A model generated the notes under the pieces. It made no database searches and had not been told where the DNA came from. It was given only the letters and a program-made list of their open reading frames with translations. This document shows, in pieces, positions 48,640-58,350 of a stretch of DNA of 64,000 bases. How positions within the stretch are numbered: position 1 is the stretch's first letter; each line of letters opens with the position of its first letter. The position numbers were made by a program, and so were the translations under genes. Source of the stretch: Polytrichum commune (Eukaryota > Streptophyta > Polytrichopsida > Polytrichales > Polytrichaceae); assembly GCA_950295325.1 (NCBI GenBank), contig OX485809.1, forward strand, positions 9,486,001 through 9,550,000. Direction: 5' to 3'.

Positions 48640-51600
48640 ATGCAAGGTAGGACTCGCTCACAAAAACCAAGTTTGATAGTAGGACTAGAGAAATCTACTC
48701 GAAAGAGGCGGTCCTCTAAAATCAGTGATAGATTAGAACAAGATAATGTTAGAATAGAGAGTTGTTTGAACGTCGAACCTAGGACTAGGTCAATTCTAGA
48801 CACCTTAGAACTTGGAGCTCAACTTGAAGAGGAGATCACTCCCTCCAAATTGAGTGGTGAAACTTCTTCGGAAAATTACACACTTAGAGAAGAATTCCCG
48901 GTAGAAGTTGATAGGGGATTGTTGAATAGTTCACCGGTCACCATGGCCGAGGAACGGGGGATGGATCCACCACCCATACCCCCAATTCCGCCCATACCTC
49001 CTATACCTCCAATAGACCCATTGGTTAGGCCAAGAGGCCTACCAATTGTGGTTCCACAAAATTTAGCGGCGATGGATATGCCATCTCATCTCCCTAAATT
49101 TTATGGGACCAAGGATGAGGACCCCTCTCGGCACATGGAACGGTATATCGAACGGTTGGCTAGCTTCTTCATAACCGACCCGGGTTATTGGTTAGTGTGG
49201 TTTCCTACCACTCTAGAGGGGGAAGCCTATGAATGGTATCGGGATCATGCCGAGGGGCATTTTAGGGGATGGGAACAATTACAAAGGGAGTTTCTTAACG
49301 AATTTAGGCCGGAAGTGGGTCAAAGTACCGCATTAAGGGCATTGTCGTCATTGAAGCAAGGAAGGGAGGAAGAAATTTCGGCTTACATTAGGAGATTTGA
49401 TTTAGTGTGCACTAGATTTGTGGGTACCATGCTCAACGACGACACGCTAAAGCAATTTTTCATTCAAGGGTTTTTTAAGTCCGGAACTATTAGGGGTGTT
49501 CTAGAAAGGAATCCCTTGACCTTGGCGGATGCCAAGCGTGCGGCTAGATATATTGAAAACTTGGATAAAGATCACGAAAGGCTATGGAGAAGGGAGGATG
49601 AATTGATCCCACAATTCATCCCCATACGCCCTAGGGTGGTAGCGGTAGAACCCGCTAAGTATGAGAACCAAATTCCATATGCCATTGTGGACACCGGTCC
49701 CCGACCTTTAGCGGTTAGGGAACCGGCACCTCTTTTGGCACTACCGGCCCCTAGAACGGATCCACACTTGGAGGAGGTTGAGAGAAGACTAGGTGCTAGC
49801 CAACTAGGATTCCAAGAGGCTATGATAAAACAAATGCAAAGCCTCACGGATCAAATGTCATTAATGATCCGGAGTCAACAACCGGGGCCTCCACCCCCGG
49901 TTGAGTCGGGTAGGCATTCTTCCGGATTATGGTGTGTCCAATGTGGCCAACCGGGCCACACGCGTCAATTTTGTAGAAGTGGACAAAACCGTGACCAAAG
50001 AGGAAACGGTAACCCACCTCAACAAAATCAACGAGGTCAAGCGCCACCTCACTATGGAAATGGAAGCAATAGAGGACCACAACCTAGAGGGCAAGGTGGC
50101 CAAAATTTAGAGAAGAAGGAATTTCATCCCTTTTGTGGAAGGTGGCACGCTCAAGGACAATGTTGGTCCGAAGGTCAAGAGTTTAATTGTAGCAATTGTG
50201 GAGGAAGTCATCCCTCGGATACGTGTCGCCAACCGGACAAAATAATTAATGTCCCTTACCCGGTGGCTAATCCACAACAACAAGCAAGGGATAATATGCG
50301 AGGTGCTAGGCCACAAGGAGTACCGGCCAATGAACTTAGGCCACCTAACTTATACTATGACCATAGTAATGCTAGGCAAACTTTTCATCCACCGGCGGGC
50401 TTGCAAACTACAACCGGTTACATTCCAATACAAAATAGACAAGGAGTTCCACCTAATGGTAGTAACGGGAGACAAGCGCCTCCAACGGATCCGGGACCAT
50501 CTAACTCCCAAGATGTTAGGTTCATGGATGGAGTGTTGGAGGCCACATGTGATGACATGCTTCCTCTCCCAACGAGAATTGGAGAGGAGCAAAGTCAATG
50601 GCCTCCTCACACCAATGCTATTACATATGAGTTAGTGAAGGGTAAGGGTGTGGTTGAAGAAGCACCTGCACTAGCGGTAACTACTAGGGCTAGGAGAGGG
50701 GATGCCCCGTTGGAGGTAGGAATAGGAGAGCAAGGAAATTACTCTTCGGATGAAGAGATTAATCTCTCCGAGTTGCATAGGGTAGCTAGAAGAGCTACTA
50801 AGGATGTGGAGAGGGAAAATATAATTTTACAAGATAGGGAGAGGACTAATGCGGTACATGACTTGGATAATAGCGATGTGGGTGAATGGGAAGGACCGGG
50901 GGTTCCCGTAGACGAATTCGACGTAGTGGGTAATTCTAAGGTGGAAAGATCTACCGGGTACGACTTGTGGGCGGACCTTAGTACACTCAAGGCGGATATT
51001 ACTTTCGGCCAACTATTGGAAATTTCACCCACGGCAAGGAAAACATTAAAGGAGGGAATGCCGGTACACAAGAGGATGAGGAAGGTGAAAGCTAAAATAG
51101 CCGCTAGGATCCAATCACAAGGTGGAAGAGACGTGAAAGCTATAGAAATAGAAGTTGTTATAGTAGATAAGGTGGTTCCTAATGTGCTAGTCGACGGAGG
51201 GAGTAGTCTAAATATACTACCGGAGGATACTATGAAAAAATTGGGACTTGGACTCACGGGGCCTTCACCTTTGGTCATAAATATGGCAAATCAAAGTTCG
51301 ACTACGCCTTTGGGGATGGTCAAGGATTGTAGAATGACTACGGGAGGTGAGGAGTACTTGGTCACCTTCCATGTCATTAAAATGCACTCCAACAAGGACA
51401 CCTTCCCCATTTTGCTAGGTAGGCCTTGGTTGCGGATGGCGAATGCTATGGTCAATTGGGGTGGACCTAAACCATCCATCACTTATGGTCCGGAGGGTAA
51501 TAGGGTCATAGTGTCCATTGGTTCATTAGAAGGATGGATGGAGAAGGAGATGTATTTGCCATTGGAGAAGGAAATTGATGACTTAAACGAGAATGAGATT

Positions 51601-51858
51601 GGCAAGGCATTGGTGGGAGTCGTCCATCCCGAAGGTCAAAGGGTTGTTATAGATTCGGGCTCGGGAAGTCTAGGTCCTAATTTTTACAATTATGGGGATA
51701 ATGGGGATTATGCCCAATGGCTAAGGGAGTACCCCGAGTCCGAGGTTGATGTAATGGTTACATTTCACCAAGTAGGCTTAGGGAGTGAATTTCCTAGTGT
51801 TAGTTTAGGAGAGGGCTCATTGTTGGAGCCATGTGAGGTGCTCACCGAGGAAGAGTGA
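48640..51858 (+). CDS. gag-pro: gag-protease polyprotein (copy B)
   Basis: This 1072-residue polyprotein forms the virus-like particle and carries the processing protease. The ATG is 909 bp after the LTR and is matched in copy A. An IPP proline repeat lies at residues 111-125. The retrotransposon gag (capsid) domain spans about 148-315 (WFPTTLEGEAYEWY, EFLNEFRP). The zinc knuckle is C432-x2-C435-x4-H440-x4-C445, and a second knuckle-like motif, CX2CX3HX4C, covers 517-529. An aspartic protease follows at about 830-940 with D852 in VDGGSS and the closing ILLGRPWL block. The active site reads DGG rather than the usual DTG/DSG. The frame ends at TGA 51856-51858, and the same frame continues open as pol. 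The stop could be a CpG-type mutation of an Arg codon or a readthrough signal. Confidence 0.93.
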   Translation: MQGRTRSQKPSLIVGLEKSTRKRRSSKISDRLEQDNVRIESCLNVEPRTRSILDTLELGAQLEEEITPSKLSGETSSENYTLREEFPVEVDRGLLNSSPVTMAEERGMDPPPIPPIPPIPPIPPIDPLVRPRGLPIVVPQNLAAMDMPSHLPKFYGTKDEDPSRHMERYIERLASFFITDPGYWLVWFPTTLEGEAYEWYRDHAEGHFRGWEQLQREFLNEFRPEVGQSTALRALSSLKQGREEEISAYIRRFDLVCTRFVGTMLNDDTLKQFFIQGFFKSGTIRGVLERNPLTLADAKRAARYIENLDKDHERLWRREDELIPQFIPIRPRVVAVEPAKYENQIPYAIVDTGPRPLAVREPAPLLALPAPRTDPHLEEVERRLGASQLGFQEAMIKQMQSLTDQMSLMIRSQQPGPPPPVESGRHSSGLWCVQCGQPGHTRQFCRSGQNRDQRGNGNPPQQNQRGQAPPHYGNGSNRGPQPRGQGGQNLEKKEFHPFCGRWHAQGQCWSEGQEFNCSNCGGSHPSDTCRQPDKIINVPYPVANPQQQARDNMRGARPQGVPANELRPPNLYYDHSNARQTFHPPAGLQTTTGYIPIQNRQGVPPNGSNGRQAPPTDPGPSNSQDVRFMDGVLEATCDDMLPLPTRIGEEQSQWPPHTNAITYELVKGKGVVEEAPALAVTTRARRGDAPLEVGIGEQGNYSSDEEINLSELHRVARRATKDVERENIILQDRERTNAVHDLDNSDVGEWEGPGVPVDEFDVVGNSKVERSTGYDLWADLSTLKADITFGQLLEISPTARKTLKEGMPVHKRMRKVKAKIAARIQSQGGRDVKAIEIEVVIVDKVVPNVLVDGGSSLNILPEDTMKKLGLGLTGPSPLVINMANQSSTTPLGMVKDCRMTTGGEEYLVTFHVIKMHSNKDTFPILLGRPWLRMANAMVNWGGPKPSITYGPEGNRVIVSIGSLEGWMEKEMYLPLEKEIDDLNENEIGKALVGVVHPEGQRVVIDSGSGSLGPNFYNYGDNGDYAQWLREYPESEVDVMVTFHQVGLGSEFPSVSLGEGSLLEPCEVLTEEE

Positions 51859-54012
51859 ATTAGCGGTGGGTTAACACCTTGGGTAGATGACGTGGAAGAG
51901 GGTGAGGTTAGTTTAATTCATGTAGATGGGACTCAAGAGGAGGATGTGATTATTGAGTCATCGAAATTGGAGGAGCCTTTACATTTCAAGACCACGTCTA
52001 CGGGGATAGTTGTAGGTCAAGATGTGAAAGATTACCCCAATGTGCCTTCCGATTGGTATCGGAACAAAGAGGAACAAGCATATGTGTCGGAAGCGGATTG
52101 GCGGTACGTGGATGTGAAATTAAAGAATGGAAAAACCCGACAAATGAAGATGGGCTCCAAATTGGGGGAGAAAGAGGTTAGGGAGTATAGCAATTTGGTG
52201 GATGAATTTAGTGATACTTTTGCATGGTCCTACGATGAGCTTAAGGGAATTCCTAGGGAAATGGTAGAGCACCGGATTCCTTTAATTCCGGGGGCGAGGC
52301 CAATTAGACAAAAGGAGAGGAGGATGAATCCTCAATTGCAATTGTTGGTGAAAGCGGAATTGGAAAGGTTATTGAAGGCCGGGTTTATCAAGCCGGTGGA
52401 AATCACGGATTGGGTTTCTCCTATGGTCTTAGTAAAGAAAAAAAATGGGAAATTAAGGGTTTGTGTCGACTATAGGAAATTGAATTCGTGCACACAAAAG
52501 GATCACTTCCCCTTACCTTTTATCACCTTGTTGCTTGAGGAGGTTGGAGGTCATTCGCGATATACCTTTATGGATGGGTGTGCGGGTTATAATCAAATTT
52601 CCATAGCCCTCCAAGATATCCATAAAACGGCTTTTACTACACCTTGGGGTACTTTTGTGTGGGTAGTGATGCCATTTGGGTTATGTAATGCCCCGGCTAC
52701 TTTCCAACGATTAGTAATGTATATCTTCACCGACTTGTTGTTCAAATCCATGACCGTCTTTGTGGACGATTTTAGCACACAAAGTAATGTGGATGATCAC
52801 CTACATTGTGTTAGGGAGGCATTGGTTAGGTGTAGGAAGATGAGGTTAGCATTGAACCCGGATAAGACATTTTTGGGAGTGAATAAGGGAGTGTTGTTGG
52901 GTTATGTTGTTAGTGAGAAAGGTAGAGAACCCGATCCGGATAAGATTGCGGTCATAAGCGACTTGGCAACTCCAACCAATTCCAAGGGGATCTCTAAGTT
53001 GTTAGGACATGTGGGATGGTACCGGGAACTTATTCCTAATTTTTCAAAGATAGCGGTGCCCATTACCCATTTGCTCAAAAAAGATGTCAAATTCAAGTGG
53101 ACGGATGCTTGTCAAAAAGCCTTTGAGGAATTGCGGGATAGGTTGAGCACCTATCCGGTGTTGATACCACCCAATTGGGGTAAACCTTTTCACGTCTATT
53201 GTGATGCTAGTAATGTGGCAATAGGGAGTGCGCTTTGTCAAGCAACGGGAGAAAAAGAGAAGGATCAACCTATAGCTTATGCGAGTAAGCAATTGACCCC
53301 CGCCGAAAGAAACTACTCTACAACGGAGAGGGAGTGCCTAGCCATGGTGTTTTCCGTTAAAAAGTTTAGGCATTACCTCATGTGCAACCCGGTTGTATTT
53401 TTTGTTGACCACATGGCTATCAAGTATCTAATTAACAAGGCGGAGTTAAGTGGTAGGTTAGCTAGGTGGGTTTTGTTATTAGAAGAATTCGACTACACGG
53501 TGGAATATAAACCGGGGCGTATGCATTTACAAGCGGACCACTTGTCTAGGTTGTCGGAGGAGATAGGAAAAAATCCGGTAAATGATATGTTAGTAGATGA
53601 TAGCCTCTTTGTGGTCACTTCTACACCGGAGTGGTATGCGGGCATAGTGGAATTTCTAACAACCCACAAGTTGCCCAAAGAGTGGACAAAAGAAGAGAGA
53701 AGGAAGGTGAGGGTAAATAGTAGGCAATTTGTTGTAGTGGGTCATAGATTGTTTAGAAGGGGGTCCGATGGTATTTTACGACGATGCGTGTCAAAAACGG
53801 AGGTTGAAGCGATTTTAATCGCTTGCCACGATAGCGCTTGCGGCGGTCACTTCTCGGGTCAACTCACCGGGCAAAAAATACTTAGAACGGGCTACTTTTG
53901 GCCTACACTATTTAAGGACGCCCATGACTATGTAAGGAAATGCGACGCTTGCCAACGGTATGCCCGAGACGACCTTAGAATGGAGATGCCTTACATGTAT
54001 CATTACCCTTAA
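51859..54012 (+). CDS. pol: RT-RNase H and integrase zinc-binding part (copy B pol)
   Basis: This is the replication core: it copies element RNA to DNA and removes the RNA strand. It is in the same frame as gag-protease, opening right after the TGA, and has no ATG near its start, so it needs readthrough or a fused ancestor. Residues below count from the GTG at 51892. RT spans about 150-345, with the first Asp in FMDGCAGYNQ (D228) and the catalytic VFVDDF (D292, D293). RNase H spans about 430-555, with D438, E479, D506 and D549. The HHCC zinc module is H646, H653, C684, C687. The frame ends at a premature TAA (54010-54012), just after a frame change within 53979-54010. That change is consistent with loss of one base in a short T run, which could also be a sequencing error. 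Confidence 0.93.
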   Translation: MSGGLTPWVDDVEEGEVSLIHVDGTQEEDVIIESSKLEEPLHFKTTSTGIVVGQDVKDYPNVPSDWYRNKEEQAYVSEADWRYVDVKLKNGKTRQMKMGSKLGEKEVREYSNLVDEFSDTFAWSYDELKGIPREMVEHRIPLIPGARPIRQKERRMNPQLQLLVKAELERLLKAGFIKPVEITDWVSPMVLVKKKNGKLRVCVDYRKLNSCTQKDHFPLPFITLLLEEVGGHSRYTFMDGCAGYNQISIALQDIHKTAFTTPWGTFVWVVMPFGLCNAPATFQRLVMYIFTDLLFKSMTVFVDDFSTQSNVDDHLHCVREALVRCRKMRLALNPDKTFLGVNKGVLLGYVVSEKGREPDPDKIAVISDLATPTNSKGISKLLGHVGWYRELIPNFSKIAVPITHLLKKDVKFKWTDACQKAFEELRDRLSTYPVLIPPNWGKPFHVYCDASNVAIGSALCQATGEKEKDQPIAYASKQLTPAERNYSTTERECLAMVFSVKKFRHYLMCNPVVFFVDHMAIKYLINKAELSGRLARWVLLLEEFDYTVEYKPGRMHLQADHLSRLSEEIGKNPVNDMLVDDSLFVVTSTPEWYAGIVEFLTTHKLPKEWTKEERRKVRVNSRQFVVVGHRLFRRGSDGILRRCVSKTEVEAILIACHDSACGGHFSGQLTGQKILRTGYFWPTLFKDAHDYVRKCDACQRYARDDLRMEMPYMYHYP

Positions 54013-54878
54013 TTCCTTTCGAAAAATGGGGCATCGACTATGTGGGTGAGGTCCATCCCCAATCTTCAAAAGGAATGAAATATATTGTGGTGGCAACCGA
54101 GTACCTCACCAAGTGGGCGGAAGCCAAAGCGGTGAAGACCGACACGGCGGAACACGCGGCAACATTTATGTACGAAAACATAATTTCGCGGTTCGGGGTG
54201 CCGAAGATCCTAGTAAGCGATAGGGGTACTCACTTTTTGAATGACTTGATTCGAGAGATGACAGAGAAATTTAAAATTGATCACCGGAAGACTACTCCCT
54301 ACCACCCACAAACCAATGGACAAACGGAAAGGGTTAACGGAATTTTGGTGAGTATACTACGCAAGACGGTTATAGACTCGAAGCGGGATTGGGATACGAA
54401 ACTAACGGCGGCACTTTGGGCATACCGTACAACCTATAAGGTAACTACGCGTGCTACACCATTTTCCTTAGTCTATGGTCTTGAAGCGACACTACCAATC
54501 GAATATGAAGTCGAGTCACTTAGGGTGGCCGTGAGTACGAGACTTACCGAAAGTCAATCCTTACGAAATCGACTAACCGATTTGGAAGCACTTGACGAAG
54601 GGAGGAGAATGGCGGCTCAACATATTGAGGCAATCCAAAGAAGGAGAAAGATTACTTTCGACAAACGACATAAGAGAAGGGCCCTAACACCGGGAATGAT
54701 GGTCATGATTCAAGACGCACGAAAGCTTGAATTTCCGGCGAAATTCAATGCGGTATGGTTAGGACCTTACCTTGTCTATGAGGTCTTTCCTAATAATTCA
54801 ATTCAATTGGAAACGTTGAATGGTGAGCTCTTTCCTACCCGTACATCGGGAAGTAGATGTAAGGAGTACCGAGCTTGA
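53979..54878 (+). CDS. int: integrase catalytic core and C-terminal domain (copy B pol, shifted frame)
   Basis: Integrase inserts the cDNA into the host genome. The reading frame opens at 53979 and continues the pol sequence in another frame, so it is translated only if the shift is bridged or absent in the true sequence. The DDE triad is complete: first Asp codon at 54036-54038 (GIDYVG), second at 54219-54221 (VSDRGTHF) and Glu at 54327-54329 (NGQTERVNG), with 35 residues between the last two. A GPY-type C-terminal domain follows (WLGPYLVYEVF), with no chromodomain, ending at a TGA just before the 3' LTR. The first possible start, GTG 54042, is not meaningful because it would drop the first Asp. 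Confidence 0.92.
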   Translation, partial: NGDALHVSLPLIPFEKWGIDYVGEVHPQSSKGMKYIVVATEYLTKWAEAKAVKTDTAEHAATFMYENIISRFGVPKILVSDRGTHFLNDLIREMTEKFKIDHRKTTPYHPQTNGQTERVNGILVSILRKTVIDSKRDWDTKLTAALWAYRTTYKVTTRATPFSLVYGLEATLPIEYEVESLRVAVSTRLTESQSLRNRLTDLEALDEGRRMAAQHIEAIQRRRKITFDKRHKRRALTPGMMVMIQDARKLEFPAKFNAVWLGPYLVYEVFPNNSIQLETLNGELFPTRTSGSRCKEYRA

Positions 54879-54939
54879 CTAGGCAACTTACCCTTGGAGC
54901 AAGAGATGTTTGGATTCATCCCCCGATGGTCGCCAATTA
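54879..54939 (+). other. pre-3'-LTR segment without polypurine tract
   Basis: A polypurine tract is expected here to prime plus-strand DNA, but the last 30 bases are pyrimidine-rich or mixed. Reversed, the final bases read TAATTGGCGACCATCGGGGG next to CTCACA, closely mirroring CTCACA + TAATTGGTG at the 5' LTR junction. The only purine-rich stretch is ggagcaagagatg at about 54896-54908, over 30 bases from the LTR. Confidence 0.8.
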
Positions 54940-57290
54940 TGTGAGCCCAAAAGGGTGCCCACATTTAGTCTTAGACCCTTGAAACGTTAGTTGATGCACT
55001 TTGAAGTAGCATGTTACTTCACAAAAATATAAAAAGAGTGAAATGTTAGTCTTAGAAGTACCATGTTGTAAGAGGCTAGGATGTGAGTTGTTATTGTGTT
55101 TTTACCTTCGGAAGGATTTGAGTGAATGAGGATAGGTAAGGAGAACTTGGATTGAGTAGTTAGTGAGTAGGCTAGTACAAATGGATGGAGACAACCAAAG
55201 TGACTCAAGAGGCAAGTGCATTCGAATTGGGATGAATGGAGGATCACATGGAGCGCACAAGTGGACCACCTCATCATGGCCACTTAATGGGGAAGGCCCA
55301 AGGAAGAATGCAAGGTGGAGGATAAGCAAATTCTCAAAGCACCAATCAAATCACGAGTTAAGCATCGTGGTTTGAATTAAGTGGTGAGCGACGATTTGGG
55401 AAAGTAAGGGGAGAAAGTTATGGCGGCGGAAAGCGAAGGAGGCTAAGTTTGGATTGAAGCATCCCAAGTTTGGTAAAGTGTGGTAGGTAGAAAGCCAAGG
55501 CTAGTTAAATGTTCGAATTAGGATCCTTGTTGATCATTTGAGGGAGGAAGGCTTAGAAGATAGGATTGGCGCCTACTAAGTAGGAGGAAATCTCAAGGGC
55601 TTATCGTGAGCCTTGAGGGTGCTCACCCCCTCAAGCTTACTATATAATCCCTCATTCTTCCCTCACTCATCCTCTCTTTCCTTCGTGCTCCAAGGCACCC
55701 CACGGGTTATAAGTGTGGTTGTTGGAAGCAAGATTGGAGCACATGTGTGTGCTTAGTTTGTAGTTGGAGAGCCAAGGCTATTTGGCCTTGAAGAGGGCTT
55801 GACCTCTTGACTAGAAGTAGCTTGAGTTTGAAGAATTTAGAATTTATCTTATAGCTTTCAATTTTAGTTCTTGGATTTACACAATGGTTTGGACTTATAA
55901 GTGTTATGTATGAAGGATTGAGCATCTAGTTTTGTCGGAAAGTTTATATTGAGAGGAGCATTTAGTTTTGTTAAGTAATCCTTCAGTTGAGGGACGGATA
56001 CATTTTTGGGCATAACCTGTTGAGATCCTAGAGTTTACAATCCCAACCGGTTACATGTCCACATCCTCCTGTTTTCCTTTATTAGATCGGGTTATATTCT
56101 ATAGTCCCCTCTAAGCTGGTCAGACAAATTTCTGGGCATAACCTGTTGAGATCCTTCTGTCTGCAAGTCCAACCGGTTACAGGTTGAAATCCTACTGTCT
56201 GCAAGTCCAACCGGTAACCTGTTGAGATCCTCCTGTCTGCAAGTCCAACCGGCTACAGGTTGAGAGCCTACTGTCTGCAAGTCCAACCGGTTACAGGTTG
56301 AAATCCTACTGTCTGCAAGTCCAACCGGTTACAAGTTGAGAGCCTACTTTCTGCAAGTCCAACCGGTTACAATTGAGATCCTACTATTTGCAAGTTTAAC
56401 TGGTAATATTATTAGCTTGGGGTATATTCTGTAGCTTTCTCTAACTGGTTGGATGGGTTTTGGGCATAACCAGTTGAGATCCTACTGTTTGCAAGTCCAA
56501 ATGGTTACAGGTTGCCATCCTCCTGTTTTTATTTATTAGCTTGGGGTATATTATATAGATTCCTCTGAAATGATCGGATATTTCCAACAGTCTTCAACTT
56601 CAACCGGTTATCTCTCAAGCTCAACCTGTTCATTCGTAACTAACTGCCGGTTCTCCCCGATCATTGATTGAGCTGGTCTAAACCTTAGGCATAGTTAGTT
56701 GAAAGCTAACTTAAGTATTAACATTAGGATAAGATTAGTTGAAAGGGGAAGGACTTATGCTTAATGATATTAGAAACGAGCTTAGGCTAAATCACGTACG
56801 GGGCTCATACAACACTAGGAGAACAAGAGCCATTACTTGTGATCACAAGTAGGGAGGAATTATTAAAGCTTGTGAAACTACCATAAGGCTTACAAGTATT
56901 TTTTAATACTTAAGCTTACATGGAATCTACAAGGGAGAACTCAAGTGGTAGTATAGAGTCACCGGCACGGACTCCATTTAGGAGAGGGATATCCTTAAGG
57001 GCTTGTGTAGCTAAAGCAGCCGGATGGACGTTAGAAGCAAACAAAGACAAAATAGCACCCGAGCATAAGGAGGTTAAAATAACATAGTTAACTTGTGCAT
57101 TCTCCACATACGTATTGAAATCGTACATTGAGTTGTTAAAAGTGAAATTCCAGTTAAATCCAAGACCACTTGAAGGGTGAACCTTGCACTATGGACTCAT
57201 CCAAGTCCAAATCCAATACCGCGGAGGAATGTGAGCCCAAACCCACTACTCGGACTATGGACGCTTAAGGGTGGGGGGTTTGGCCTCACA
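54940..57290 (+). repeat. 3' LTR of gypsy copy B (2351 bp)
   Basis: It is the same as the 5' LTR apart from T at 57258 in place of C. It carries the same TATA box (55641) and AACCGGTT array (56145-56417). The polyadenylation site should lie in its R region but was not pinpointed. Confidence 0.97.
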
Positions 57291-57295
57291 GCATT
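57291..57295. other. target-site duplication, right (gcatt)
   Basis: It matches 45375-45379 exactly. Confidence 0.95.
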
Positions 57296-58224
57296 GTAAA
57301 GAGAAGAAAGTATTTTAATTTTTCTTTAATGAAGGGTTAACCCCCCTCCTATTTTTTCCACTCACCAAGAAGTCCCCCCCCCCTTTGAATGGTGAGAACC
57401 AAACCCTCGGTGGTAAATGGAGGGGAGAACGTCACCTCGCAATCTACTTGCCCAAGCCCTAATAAAGGATTTTTTCATTTTAATTTTAATGTTGATTGGC
57501 AATGATGGCCACACGACCCCCTTGCTCTAGTAGGCAAATTACTTACGCACGTGGTTGTCACCTTCATTTTTTTTTCTTTGGCTGCTTCCAAAAATTCTTA
57601 ATTTTGGCCGCCACTTGATTTTTATCAATGTAACTTACCTACTTACTAGCCCACTCTTTTAATATTTCCGATTCGAGTGGAGGTCATTTCCATTTTATGC
57701 CTTTGGTTCTTAATTTTCTATTTGTTTAAGATTCTTATCCCAAGGGTAAAACACACCTAGCCAACCTAGTAGGATCTTTATTTTAAAGCCATCTTAATCT
57801 AAATGGTCATTTGGCTAATTTTCTTTTTAGTAATATAATGTTTTTGTTTAAAATCCTGAATTGTAAGCCTCATTGCAGTTGGGGATAAATTTGAGGCTCA
57901 CAAATTAGACCGCAAATTTATATTTCTTATTGTTGGTGTTTGATTTATGGATTGCAATCAAATATCTATTTTTGGCTATCATGAATTTCCAAGTGTTGTT
58001 TGTCTCTAGAAGAGGCATACATGTTTATAGTTTGAAACTCCTATATTTGGCGCTCCCATCCAAGATTTGAATCTCTATAGCACAAGATGGTCCAAAGTTG
58101 GTTTTTTCTGAGAACAAACATATCTTGATTCTTGGCCAATGCAAAATATATTTGTGACAAATTTGTTTGTGATTACAAGCATTTGTGGGGCACTAAGAAA
58201 ACATGTTGAAGCAATGTCCGCGGA
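57296..58224. other. intergenic flank of element B
   Basis: It contains ten C at 57374-57383 and is otherwise AT-rich without an open frame of note. Confidence 0.5.
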
Positions 58225-58350
58225 GGATTTTGGGCATAACCGGTTAAAATCCAAGTGTTTCCAAGTCCAACCAATGACATATTGTAATATTTTGAATTTT
58301 CTTCAATCATTTAAGGAATATTCTACAAACTCCTCTAATTTGATGGGTAT
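58225..58350 (+). repeat. diverged relic of the B-type LTR repeat block
   Basis: 'ttttgggcataaccggttaaaatcc' followed by 'gtttccaagtccaacc', then a 'tattctacaaactcctctaatttgatgggt' block, follow the same order as in the B LTR (about 46905-46960 and 46970-47030). Similarity is partial, so it is an old fragment of a related LTR lying about 0.9 kb beyond the fresh insertion. Confidence 0.55.

Larger units (their letters stand above)
45380..57290 (+). mobile_element. complete Ty3/gypsy LTR retrotransposon copy B (11,911 bp)
   Basis: The order is 5' LTR, PBS candidate, leader, gag-protease, RT-RNase H, integrase, 3' LTR, with a perfect 5-bp target duplication. The LTRs have the same length (2351 bp), and a line-by-line comparison by eye found one difference (C at 47698, T at 57258). 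The C is also found in LTR A, so the T is a CpG-type change in the 3' LTR. This implies a recent insertion. There is no chromodomain after the integrase, which places it among the non-chromodomain plant gypsy groups (Athila/Tat-like); the exact clade is not assigned. Two reading-frame breaks are described under the coding entries. Confidence 0.97.
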
